NCBI GenBank assembly: GCA_026417995.1
Contig: JAOACF010000007.1
Span: 334-39,657 of the forward strand
Direction of reading: 5' to 3'
DNA length: 39,324 nt
Source of the DNA: Negativicutes bacterium
Lineage (GTDB): Bacteria; Bacillota; Negativicutes; Sporomusales; JAOACF01
Shown here: piece after piece, positions 23,601-31,793 of the stretch
How positions within the stretch are numbered: position 1 is the first letter of the stretch
Layout: each line of letters starts with the position of its first letter
Notes under the pieces: model-generated
The model's input: only the letters and a program-made list of their open reading frames with translations
Database searches by the model: none
Told to the model about the DNA's origin: nothing
Made by a program: the position numbers and the translations under genes

Positions 23601-25415
23601 TCAGCAGCCGATAACGGTTCCCCGGCCGATTCTGCCCGGATATGCCCCCTCCTGCGTACTTCCCAGCAGCCCGTCATAAACTGCTTGGATAAAATCACCC
23701 CGCTCGGCTACCGCAGTCAGCACCTGTTCAATGCCCTCAACCAGTTGCTGCGCCCAAACACCGGCCTGGGCGGTAGGCTCAATGCCGGCCGTGCCGAAGA
23801 AGCGAAAGCCTTCCTGCACGGCCTGCAGCGTGTCAATCCTTGCCGCTGCGGTAATGGGACCGCCTGAATACGCCTCATCGGCCGACGCGATAGAGATGGC
23901 ATCCACCTGAAGGGATGCGGCGAGACTGGCGTGCAGCGCAGTGGTTATAGCCGACTGAACACGGTCCTCGGTATGCGTGAGAAAACCGATGGGAGCGCCG
24001 GGCCAGAGAGGAGCGTTCAGGATTTGACGCAGCGCCTGAACTTTGGCGACATTAAAATCAATGTAGTTGTCGGCCATCCAGCCATTAATCATCACTTCCG
24101 GCGAATAGGCAAACAGCGGCTGCAGAATGGGTTTTGCGCCCAGCTCCAGCGCCAGATCGGCTACGATGAGCATGCCGGCGAAAGCTTTATGCGCGGGCAC
24201 GCCGCACAGTTCCTCATTGGTCACAATATCAAACGGCAGATTGTACGCGGCAGCATATCCGACCGCCGCGCAGCCATCCACGACCATGCGCTCCGGGTCG
24301 GTGCCTGCGCCCAGCATGCCATAACAAAAATTGATCTTGGTCAGGTCTGCCCCTAATTTCCCGGCCAGCACCACCGTCTCCGGGGTATTGAGCCCCCGGT
24401 GGGCGCGCACCTGCCACAGCGTGGCGGCATGAATGCCGGCGCGAATACGGTCTAAATTCGCCGGAGTCAAAACCGTCCCGTCTTCCTGATGCGTCAGAAA
24501 CCCGTCAAGAAACCCTTCGGTCCGGGCGCCCCAGGAGGGGTCAAAATGAACAACTCCGTCAACCCCCCAAGCCTCGCTGGCCAGAATATGCCCGATATCC
24601 ATAAACGGGCAGCCGGTACCGTACTGGTTAAAAACAAGCGGCCGCTTGCCGGTATGGCGAACGCTGCGTACCGGCGTCTGAGGCCTTACTGTCGCCAAAT
24701 ACGCTTCTAGGTCGCGCACCTCGCCCGGAGTAACCCGTCTGGTTTTCGGATGCAGTTCTCCCTGCCCGTAAAAATTCCGCGGGATTTCCCCGCATAAGGC
24801 CGCGTACTGCCGCGTGAAGTATTCATCAACGCTACCCTCGCGCCACTTTGCGGCATCCCAGCCGGCATGGCGCAACTCTGCCCGCATGATACCCGGTGAG
24901 GTGCGGCCCGTGACCCATTCCCGGATCATGCCGGTTACCCGTTTGACCTGCCGCTCAATGCCGGCGTGACGGTACCGGTAATCATATCCCTGGCAGATAT
25001 CGAATTTTTGCTTCAGGCTGGCCTCACGGTTGGGAGCATATTCTCTCTCCTCCACAAAGCAAATTACCTCAGCCACGCTTGTTCCCGGACCGAATCCGGC
25101 GTCAAAGCCAAGCTCGGCTGCCAGCTCCGGCCTTATAGCCATGCCGCCGATACCGATGCGGGCAGTTTGCCTGAGGCCGGCGGCATCCGCCATATCGATA
25201 AACCGCGCCAGCAGTTCGGCGACGCCATACCCCAGCGTGCGGCTGACAAGAATGGTGTCAACCTTGTCTTCCACCGCCCGGCTGATAATCTCTTCAAGCA
25301 ATAAGTCAGGCGGCAGCAAAATAGTCGTATGGCCGGCAGCTTCAAGACCGCGCGCCATCATTTTGAGGCCGATATCATGCACTGGATCGAGCGGCGCTAA
25401 CAGTACCTTCTTCAT
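23601..25415 (-). CDS. Cobalamin-binding domain fused to lysine-5,6-aminomutase-like TIM barrel
   Basis: 604 residues. Residues 1-125 are a B12-binding Rossmann fold: DPVHDIG (10-16, axial His13), ILVSRTLGYG, and the ELGFDAGFGPG loop, closest from memory to KamE of lysine 5,6-aminomutase. Residues about 240-604 resemble the KamD barrel: SWGARTEGF, the APIGFLTHTEDR segment and the closing VYDGLLGS region. In lysine 5,6-aminomutase the parts are separate, and Lys144, eleven residues after the axial His, holds PLP; the matching residue here is Leu24. So this looks like an adenosylcobalamin mutase without that PLP anchor. ATG overlaps the upstream stop as ATGA. Confidence 0.78.
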   Translation of the reverse strand: MKKVLLAPLDPVHDIGLKMMARGLEAAGHTTILLPPDLLLEEIISRAVEDKVDTILVSRTLGYGVAELLARFIDMADAAGLRQTARIGIGGMAIRPELAAELGFDAGFGPGTSVAEVICFVEEREYAPNREASLKQKFDICQGYDYRYRHAGIERQVKRVTGMIREWVTGRTSPGIMRAELRHAGWDAAKWREGSVDEYFTRQYAALCGEIPRNFYGQGELHPKTRRVTPGEVRDLEAYLATVRPQTPVRSVRHTGKRPLVFNQYGTGCPFMDIGHILASEAWGVDGVVHFDPSWGARTEGFLDGFLTHQEDGTVLTPANLDRIRAGIHAATLWQVRAHRGLNTPETVVLAGKLGADLTKINFCYGMLGAGTDPERMVVDGCAAVGYAAAYNLPFDIVTNEELCGVPAHKAFAGMLIVADLALELGAKPILQPLFAYSPEVMINGWMADNYIDFNVAKVQALRQILNAPLWPGAPIGFLTHTEDRVQSAITTALHASLAASLQVDAISIASADEAYSGGPITAAARIDTLQAVQEGFRFFGTAGIEPTAQAGVWAQQLVEGIEQVLTAVAERGDFIQAVYDGLLGSTQEGAYPGRIGRGTVIGC

Positions 25416-25663
25416 TTCCCTTCCCCCTGCGCAACGCCGCTTTGCAGCCAGCCGTAAGCGTCTGACGGCCGGTGAATGTACGCCCGGCCCCGTACTCTGG
25501 TTCCCGGGCCTTCATGCCGTGCATATACGATGTCGACATCGCGAAACCCCCATGATTTAAGCAAGCCGGTCATCAAATTGCGCCCTTCCGCCTCGCAGGA
25601 ACATACAAAAAAGGTTTCCACATCCAAAGCATCCATGATTTGCCTGGCAGCTTCCTGCATACC
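25412..25663 (-). CDS. Small unknown protein at the head of the cobalamin cluster
   Basis: 83 residues from the ATG at 25663, with GAGGTG five bases upstream. Its only notable features are FFVCSCEAEG near residue 20 (two cysteines) and a basic middle (RHEGPGTRVRGR). I do not recognise the family. Its stop overlaps the start of the mutase gene as ATGA, so the two are coupled and the product may be a small subunit or chaperone of the mutase. A longer frame to 25726 would translate through the operator and is rejected. Confidence 0.65.
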   Translation of the reverse strand, partial: GMQEAARQIMDALDVETFFVCSCEAEGRNLMTGLLKSWGFRDVDIVYARHEGPGTRVRGRAYIHRPSDAYGWLQSGVAQGEGK

Positions 25664-25675
25664 ATCACCTCTTTG

Positions 25676-25690
25676 CTCATCACGGATGAG
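25676..25690. promoter_or_regulatory. Operator copy 1: CTCATC-ACG-GATGAG
   Basis: Perfect 6-bp inverted repeat just upstream of the ribosome binding site of the 83-residue protein. On the minus strand it is preceded by GCTA, as operator copy 2 is on the plus strand. Binding here would block RNA polymerase or the early transcript. Confidence 0.72.
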
Positions 25691-25740
25691 TAGCGAGCGC
25701 CAAAAAATAAAATTGCTGCGCAACATACCTTTTGATGCTA

Positions 25741-25755
25741 CTCATCTTTGATGAG
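25741..25755. promoter_or_regulatory. Operator copy 2: CTCATC-TTT-GATGAG
   Basis: Second copy, centred 65 bp from copy 1 (about six helical turns), in the 258-base gap between the divergent cobalamin unit and the aminotransferase gene. Spacing would allow a repression loop. No cobalamin riboswitch was recognised in this gap. Confidence 0.72.
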
Positions 25756-25921
25756 GGAATATTCTCTTTCTATCCCCCAAAATTCCTGCTGTATTGGTAA
25801 AATATTTTTAAAATTTTTTAAAGTGAATATACTCGCTCTCAATATGCTTCCATTTTTGTTAGCTGCAGGGTATGATAATGTTAGATAATACCAGCCGAAA
25901 AACAATAACGAGGTGAGCAGC

Positions 25922-27109
25922 ATGAAATTCGCAAAGCGGTTGAATTTCCTCGGCATCGAAAATGCCTTTGAAGTGTTGGCCGAAGTGACCAAGCTGAAGG
26001 CGCAAGGCCGGGATATTATCAGCTTCGCTATCGGCGAGCCCGATTTTGACACCCCGGCAAACATCAAGGAGGCCTGCATCAAAGCCATTCAGGCCAATCA
26101 TACCCACTATGGCCCGTCGGCCGGCCTTCCCGCGCTGCGCGAGACGATCGCCGCCTACATCGCCAAAACCCGCGGCATCAGTGTCAGCGCCGATGAAGTT
26201 GTCGTTACGCCCGGCGGCAAGCCAATTATTTATTACATTATCCACGCACTGGTTGATCCCGGCGATGAAGTTCTTTATCCCAATCCCGGCTTCCCCATCT
26301 ATGAATCGGTAACCAATTTCGTCGGCGGCAAACCGGTGCCTGTTCCTTTGCTCGAAGCAAAAGAATTCAGCCTGGATACCGACTACCTGCGCTCGCTTAT
26401 CACCCCCAAAACCAAGCTCATCATCCTCAACAGCCCGCAAAATCCGACCGGCGGCATGCTCACCCCGGCCGACCTCAAAGCCATTGCCGCGATGGCAGTC
26501 GAACATGACCTCTGGGTGCTGTCGGACGAGATTTACAGCCGCGTCCTCTACTCCGGTGAATTTCACAGCATCAGCGCGCTGCCGGGGATGAAAGAACGCA
26601 CTATTATCCTGGACGGTTTTTCGAAAACTTACGCTATGACCGGCTGGCGCCTGGGTTATGGCGTTATGCCTTCAGCCCTGGCCACTTGGGTGTCTCGCTT
26701 AATCACCAACAATGAATCCTGCACCAATACTTTTATCCAGTATGCGGCAATTGAAGCGCTCACCGGGCCGCAGGACGCCACGGCGGCCATGGTGCGCGAA
26801 TTCAAAGCCCGCCGTGATTTAATTGTCGACGGGCTTAACAGCATCAAAGGCTTTTCCTGCAAGCTGCCGAACGGCGCATTTTACGTTTTCCCCAATGTCA
26901 CCCAAGCCTGCCGCAACCTCGGCCTGCCTGACGCCAAAGCGCTGCAGCAGCTTCTCCTGCATGAGGGCAATGTCGCTGTGCTGCCCCGCACGTCTTTCGG
27001 CGTAAAAAATATCGGCGAGACGGAAGAATATGTGCGTTTCTCCTACGCCACCTCGCGGGAAAACATCATCGAAGGCTTAAAACGGATCAAGGCGGTAGTG
27101 GAAAAATAA
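25922..27109 (+). CDS. Class I/II pyridoxal aminotransferase (aspartate-aminotransferase-like)
   Basis: 395 residues. Motifs: FAIGEPDFDTP, NSPQNPTGG, SDEIYS with Asp202, GFSKTYAMTGWRLGY with Lys235 as Schiff base and Arg243, and a C-terminal Arg in VRFSYA for the substrate carboxylate. Type I aminotransferases of this kind act on aspartate, alanine, aromatic or branched amino acids; the specificity is not readable. Start ATG at 25922 with AGGTGAG 8 bases upstream. It is divergent from the cobalamin cluster and shares its operator-bearing gap, so co-regulation is possible. A TATGAT at 25872-25877 may be its -10 box. Confidence 0.92.
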   Translation: MKFAKRLNFLGIENAFEVLAEVTKLKAQGRDIISFAIGEPDFDTPANIKEACIKAIQANHTHYGPSAGLPALRETIAAYIAKTRGISVSADEVVVTPGGKPIIYYIIHALVDPGDEVLYPNPGFPIYESVTNFVGGKPVPVPLLEAKEFSLDTDYLRSLITPKTKLIILNSPQNPTGGMLTPADLKAIAAMAVEHDLWVLSDEIYSRVLYSGEFHSISALPGMKERTIILDGFSKTYAMTGWRLGYGVMPSALATWVSRLITNNESCTNTFIQYAAIEALTGPQDATAAMVREFKARRDLIVDGLNSIKGFSCKLPNGAFYVFPNVTQACRNLGLPDAKALQQLLLHEGNVAVLPRTSFGVKNIGETEEYVRFSYATSRENIIEGLKRIKAVVEK

Positions 27110-27122
27110 CTGCGTGTACGCC

Positions 27123-27160
27123 AAAACAGGTCATCGGCAATGCGCCAATGACCTGTTTTT
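27123..27160. terminator. Bidirectional intrinsic terminator
   Basis: Long stem with one mismatch (AAAACAGGTCAT and ATGACCTGTTTT arms with an inner GGC/GCC), flanked by A-run and T-run. It separates the aminotransferase gene and the converging cca gene and touches the cca stop codon. Confidence 0.85.
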
Positions 27161-28643
27161 AGTGTTCGTTCTGAGAGCGTGCAGCATAGCGGGAGGCCCA
27201 GCGTTCCGCCGCCGCCAGCACAGCTTGGGGTTCGTTCGCCAAGTTGCCGTCCTGAATGCGCTTGAGCAAATTGCGCAGGCAAGGCCCGATGAGACGGGCT
27301 TCGCCCAGCGCCGCGCGCAATGCTGCGCTTTCATAAGCAATATCAGCGGTATGCACCGGCATTCGCTCTGCCGCCGCCAGAACTGTGGCCGCCATCGCCT
27401 CGGCCTCAGGCATTTCCTCGTCACTCATCCCGGTTGCTTTGATGTCGGCCAAACATAGCCGGGTAAGCTGCCTGACTGCTTCCACCAAATCCCGGGTTGC
27501 CGCAAAGCAGCCGGACCTCGCTTCTTCGCGCAGCCAACGGTTAATAATGATCGGCGTCAGGCACCCTGCCGCGAGGGGCAGGCGCATATGCCGGGAGACA
27601 AGCCAAACCGTGCGATTTTTGACTTTATCCGGCAGCCGCAGCCGTAAAAGCGCCGCTTCAGCCAGTTCCGCCCCCTTGCGCTCGTGGCCGCAATCTGTGA
27701 TCTTGCCGCCGGCATCGACCGCGCGAATGCCTGCCAGTCCCTTGCCGCAATCATGCAATAGCGCCGCCCATCTGATTGCCGGCTCCGGCGGAACCTCCCG
27801 CAGCGCATGCAGCGTGTGCGCCCAGACGTCGTAGCGGTGATACTCGCGATTCTGCGGCAGATCTACCAGATGAAGCACCTCGGGTAGTATGGCAACCGGG
27901 CGATACTGCCCGCGCTCTTTTACCCGGCAGCAGGCGGCTAAGAGTCCACCCCGCGCCATGGCGTCAATGCCCCTGTCGCAATATGGGGCGAGCAGCGTCC
28001 GGTCTAATTCCGCGCGTACGCGCTCGAGCGCCAGGCCGTTGATCCGGTTGAGGCTTTGCCCCATAGCCCTAAGCGTGTTTTCTTCGATGCGAAAACCAAG
28101 TTCGGCGGCAAAGCGGCATGCCCGGAACATTCTCAGCGCATCTTCCTTGAATCGTACTGCCGGATCGCCGACAGCCCGGATAATGCCGGCGCGGGCATCC
28201 GCCTGCCCGCCGTAAGGATCGATCAAATCGCCCCCGGCATTCATTGCCAGCGCGTTAAGCGTGAAGTCGCGGCGGCCAAGATCTTCTTCGATGCTTTTGG
28301 CCAGCCAGACCTCGGCCGGACGGTGGCTGTCCTCGCCATACCGTTCTCCCCGGTATGAAGCAATCTCTACGGAATTTCCCAGCACGACCGCCAGCACAAC
28401 GCCAAAGTTCAGTCCTTGTATGCCCGCCACCCGCCAGCCGCTGCTCGCGGCGATGCGGCTAATTTGTTCCGGCGCGGCGTCAGTGGCAATATCATAGTCC
28501 TTGGGCGTGCGGCCAATCAGCATATCCCGCACCGCGCCGCCGACCAGATAGGCCTGATGGCCGGCGCCGGCCAGCGCTTTGAGCACGATTTGCACATACT
28601 CCGGAATATTGTTGCGCATGACTGTGTTCACATCCGTTTGCAT
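27159..28643 (-). CDS. cca: CCA tRNA nucleotidyltransferase with HD domain
   Basis: 494 residues. Adds or repairs the 3' CCA end of tRNAs. Class II motifs: GGAVRD at 35-40, metal aspartates in DYDIAT at 49-54, RRDFTLNALAMN, the ED..RMFRACRF neck motif, then an HD phosphohydrolase motif (LLHDCGKG, about 295-302). The start lies one base after the sbcC stop codon (TAG-G-ATG), so translation may be coupled; no strong ribosome site is visible, and an alternative ATG at residue 9 is possible. The HD domain links it to the phosphatase-bearing subgroup. Confidence 0.95.
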   Translation of the reverse strand: MQTDVNTVMRNNIPEYVQIVLKALAGAGHQAYLVGGAVRDMLIGRTPKDYDIATDAAPEQISRIAASSGWRVAGIQGLNFGVVLAVVLGNSVEIASYRGERYGEDSHRPAEVWLAKSIEEDLGRRDFTLNALAMNAGGDLIDPYGGQADARAGIIRAVGDPAVRFKEDALRMFRACRFAAELGFRIEENTLRAMGQSLNRINGLALERVRAELDRTLLAPYCDRGIDAMARGGLLAACCRVKERGQYRPVAILPEVLHLVDLPQNREYHRYDVWAHTLHALREVPPEPAIRWAALLHDCGKGLAGIRAVDAGGKITDCGHERKGAELAEAALLRLRLPDKVKNRTVWLVSRHMRLPLAAGCLTPIIINRWLREEARSGCFAATRDLVEAVRQLTRLCLADIKATGMSDEEMPEAEAMAATVLAAAERMPVHTADIAYESAALRAALGEARLIGPCLRNLLKRIQDGNLANEPQAVLAAAERWASRYAARSQNEH

Positions 28644-28644
28644 C

Positions 28645-31600
28645 CTACAAAATACAGAAACTTGCCCGGCTGCCAGCCTTGCCTGCCTCGATTTCCAGAC
28701 GGGCGTCTATACTGTTCTTTAGCTCCGGCACATGAGAAATAATGCCTACCAGCCGCCCGGAATGCTGCAGCTCAATCAGGCAGTTGATCGCGCTGTCGAG
28801 CGATTCGGGATCAAGTGTGCCAAATCCCTCGTCGATAAACATTGTCTCCAGGCTGATGCCGCCGGCGCAGGCCTGCACCACGTCCGCCAGGCCCAGCGCC
28901 AGCGCCAGGGAAGCCTTAAAGCTTTCGCCGCCGGAAAGCGTCTTAATATGCCGGGCCCGGCCGGTATAATTATCAAACACTTCCAGCTCCAGCCCGCTTT
29001 GCGCCGCGCCTTTGCCTTTGCCGGCAATCCGGCTCATTTCGTAACGTCCGCCGGTCATTTTATGAAGGCGCAGATTTGCCGCACTGATAATATCTTCGAA
29101 AAAAGCGGCCAAAACGTAACGCTCAAAGCTGAGCCGCTCTTCATTGTTGCCTTTGGCCGTATTGGCTAATTCGGCAACAATGCCGTATTCCTGCTCTTTC
29201 TTGCTCAGCTTGCGCTCCAGTTCGCGTATGCCGCTGAGCAAATCACGGTTTGTCTTAAGGCGGGCGAAGACGATTGTGCGCTTTTCGTGCAAAGCTTTCT
29301 TCTCTTGCTGAATTGCCGCAAGTTCATCTTCCAGTGTCGCCGTATCCCTAAACAGCATGCCAGCTGCCTCCGCCTCGGCGGACCGCCAACTCTCCCGCGC
29401 CAGGTTGAGCTGCTCGCGGTAAACGCGAATAGAGTGCTCTAGCGCCTCGATCTGCCGCTCGTCCAGCCGGGCCTCTTCATAGGCGCTGAAATCGGCAAAG
29501 CCGGCTGCCGCGATGCCGGTCATTAAGCCTGCCGCCGCGGCCTCTGCGTCGGCCAGCGCTTCCTCGTAGGCGGCTTCCAGCAGTTCTTGCTCCGTACGCT
29601 TCTTTTCATATTCCAGCCGTCCCTGCCGGCAGGCAGCCTCAGCGGCCGCCAGCGCCTCCTGGCTAGTGGCAATTTGCTGCTCCAGGCCGGCGATCTCCGC
29701 CGCAAGACGCCGCTCATCGCGAAACTCCTCGGGCAGCTCAAGCATTAGATCAGTAAGCGTTTTTTGCAGCGCCTGCTCTTCGCCAAAGGCGATGCGGTAG
29801 CTATCCGTCAGTCTTTCCAGTTTTTCCGCCGCCGCTGCCAGCTTGCTTTCCAGTTCTCCCAAACTTCGCGCCAGGACCGGCTCTTGCTGCCGGAGAGCCT
29901 CCAGCGCCGCCGCTTTAGCCGCGAGCGCCTGAATTTGCGCCGCGAGCTTTTGCGTTTCCTTGTCCACTCTTGCCGCCAGCGCTTCTTGCTCCATGCCGGC
30001 AATCTCTTCGCCCAGACGGCGGGACAATTCCTGCTGCAGGCTTGCCGCCACGCTTCGCTGCGCCAGCCCTTCCGCCCGTACCTGTTCGTACTCCGCCCTG
30101 ACGGCTTCAAAACGTTCTTCCTGCCGGCGCAAAGCCGCCTCAGCCTCTTGAAGCTGCGCTTCGGAAGGCATGCCGTCTGCCAGCGCGGCCGGAGCGGGGT
30201 GCTCGCACGAACCGCATACCGGACAGCTTTTTCCCGGTACCAGCGCCTGCGCCAAGATGCCTGCCTGGCCGCGCATAAATTCCGCCTTCATATGTTCGAG
30301 CGTGCGCTGCCGGCTTTCCAGCCGTTCTCTTTCCTGCCGCAAAGCTTTTTGCTTCTGTTCAAACAGCCGCCGCAGCGCGGCCAATTGCTCATTTGCATCC
30401 TTAAGCCGCAAAGCGCGTTCCTGGTTGTCCCGGCAAATCTCCAGCTCTGCCTGGCATTGAGCGCAGGCCGCGGCTGCCGCTTGAGCCGCTTCCAGCTTTT
30501 GGCGGACAGCGCTGATTTCAGCCCGCAGTGTTTCGGCCTCTGCCTTCGTCTTCTGCACTGCCTGTTCGGCCTGCTTTAGTGCGTGCACGGCTTGGGCATG
30601 CCCCGAGCGCGCTGCGGCTAATGTTTTTACCTTTTCGCCAAATCCTTTCAGCACCGTCAGCCGCTCCCGCAGCTTTGCGCGCAGCGGCTCGCGCGACAAT
30701 TCCGCGTCATAGGCTGACTGGCTTGCGGCGGCTTCTGCCGCTAATAGTTCCGCCTGCTGGCGCGCCGCCGCCAGTTGGGCCGCTCTGCGAGCGGCTGCAT
30801 CCCGCCGGCTGCTTGCGTTTTCTTCCAGACCGCGCAGCGTTAATGCCTTGCGGCCTAGCTGCAGCTTGTCTTCCTCAGCCTGATAATAAGCCAATTGGCT
30901 CTCCAGCATTTCCTTGCGCCGCGCGGCTTCATCCCTGGCTGCCAGTTTGCGGTTAATATCGTGTGCCCGGAAAATCTCCTGCTGTTTTGCCGCCGCCAAA
31001 GCCTCCTGCGCCTCCGCCAAAGCCTGCAATTCGTGCTGCAGCGCCTCATCTTGCGCTAAGCAAGATGAGGCCTCTTCCAGAATGGCGGCCGTATGGAGAC
31101 TGGGCAAGGCAATTAACGCCGCCAGCTTCTCGCTGCCGCCCGCATCAAGCGCCCGCAAGCTTTGATCCCGCTGCGCCACAACGCTTTTTATCTCGTCGCG
31201 CAGCGTCCGCTCCCATTCACCGAGTTGCTCCTGCACCCGGCGAAAGCCTTCTGTGCCGAAAATGCGCTGGAGAATAATTTCCCGGTCTTTGCTTTCCGCC
31301 GTAAGCAATTCGCGAAATTCCCCCTGCGGGATCATGATAATCTGTCTAAACTGCTCATAGCTGATATTCATAATTTGCTGGATCTTTTCATTGACTTCCC
31401 GCACGCCGGCAATAACTGCTCCGCCGCCGGTTAGCTCCCGGAATTCCGCCTCAGCCGCCTGCTCGGTATAGCCCTCGCCCTTCGCCTTGCGCTTGAGCTG
31501 CCTGGGTTTGCGCCTGACTGAATACCGCCTGCCGCCCAATTCAAACTCCAGCTCGACCACAGTCGGCATATCGTCGCCGGCAAAGTCGCTGCGCATGTTT

Positions 31601-31791
31601 TCGCCGTCACGGTCGCCGCCGCTGCCTTTGCCGTAAATGGCATAACAGATAGCGTCGAAAATCGTGGTCTTGCCCGCGCCGGTAGGCCCGGTGATCAAGA
31701 AGATGTTGCGCCCGTTAAGCTCGGCAAAGTCGATGACCTGTTCAGCGGCATACGGCCCGAACGCCGTCATGGTCAGTTTTATCGGCCGCAC
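28645..31791 (-). CDS. sbcC: Exonuclease subunit SbcC (Rad50-like SMC ATPase)
   Basis: 1048 residues, full length. N-terminal Walker A TGPTGAGKTT at about 34-42, long coiled coils on both sides of a zinc hook CPVC (about 520), then the signature LSGGESF (about 950) and Walker B MFIDEGFGTLD (about 985). With SbcD it cleaves hairpins and DNA ends in double-strand break repair. GTG start, two bases after the sbcD stop. The coils are rich in Ala, Glu and Gln. A 12-bp perfect inverted repeat lies within the reading frame at 31043-31071. Confidence 0.97.
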   Translation of the reverse strand: MRPIKLTMTAFGPYAAEQVIDFAELNGRNIFLITGPTGAGKTTIFDAICYAIYGKGSGGDRDGENMRSDFAGDDMPTVVELEFELGGRRYSVRRKPRQLKRKAKGEGYTEQAAEAEFRELTGGGAVIAGVREVNEKIQQIMNISYEQFRQIIMIPQGEFRELLTAESKDREIILQRIFGTEGFRRVQEQLGEWERTLRDEIKSVVAQRDQSLRALDAGGSEKLAALIALPSLHTAAILEEASSCLAQDEALQHELQALAEAQEALAAAKQQEIFRAHDINRKLAARDEAARRKEMLESQLAYYQAEEDKLQLGRKALTLRGLEENASSRRDAAARRAAQLAAARQQAELLAAEAAASQSAYDAELSREPLRAKLRERLTVLKGFGEKVKTLAAARSGHAQAVHALKQAEQAVQKTKAEAETLRAEISAVRQKLEAAQAAAAACAQCQAELEICRDNQERALRLKDANEQLAALRRLFEQKQKALRQERERLESRQRTLEHMKAEFMRGQAGILAQALVPGKSCPVCGSCEHPAPAALADGMPSEAQLQEAEAALRRQEERFEAVRAEYEQVRAEGLAQRSVAASLQQELSRRLGEEIAGMEQEALAARVDKETQKLAAQIQALAAKAAALEALRQQEPVLARSLGELESKLAAAAEKLERLTDSYRIAFGEEQALQKTLTDLMLELPEEFRDERRLAAEIAGLEQQIATSQEALAAAEAACRQGRLEYEKKRTEQELLEAAYEEALADAEAAAAGLMTGIAAAGFADFSAYEEARLDERQIEALEHSIRVYREQLNLARESWRSAEAEAAGMLFRDTATLEDELAAIQQEKKALHEKRTIVFARLKTNRDLLSGIRELERKLSKKEQEYGIVAELANTAKGNNEERLSFERYVLAAFFEDIISAANLRLHKMTGGRYEMSRIAGKGKGAAQSGLELEVFDNYTGRARHIKTLSGGESFKASLALALGLADVVQACAGGISLETMFIDEGFGTLDPESLDSAINCLIELQHSGRLVGIISHVPELKNSIDARLEIEAGKAGSRASFCIL
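31043..31071. repeat. 12-bp perfect inverted repeat inside sbcC
   Basis: GCCTCATCTTGC and GCAAGATGAGGC arms around GCTAA, in the first coiled-coil coding part of sbcC. It encodes normal-looking sequence (SCLAQDEALQ), so it is not an insertion that breaks the frame. Confidence 0.75.
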
Positions 31792-31793
31792 GC

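Noticed and set aside
23601-25415. Assignment as glutamate mutase or ornithine aminomutase
   Set aside because: The domain order (B12 part first) and missing MutE landmarks argue against glutamate mutase; no OraS-like partner and no PLP lysine argue against ornithine aminomutase.
25691-25726. SigF/Sig54-type -24/-12 promoter (TTGGCGCTCGC) before the cobalamin cluster
   Set aside because: The GG and GC dinucleotides do not have the fixed 10-base spacing.
25664-25921. Cobalamin riboswitch upstream of the mutase cluster
   Set aside because: No B12-box-like sequence, and the gap is filled by the two operators and the aminotransferase promoter region.
29764-30579. Plus-strand 271-codon frame opposite sbcC
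   Set aside because: Antisense shadow of the GC-rich coiled-coil codons; composition is Arg/Leu/Gln/Phe-rich with no domain, while the minus strand is clearly SbcC.
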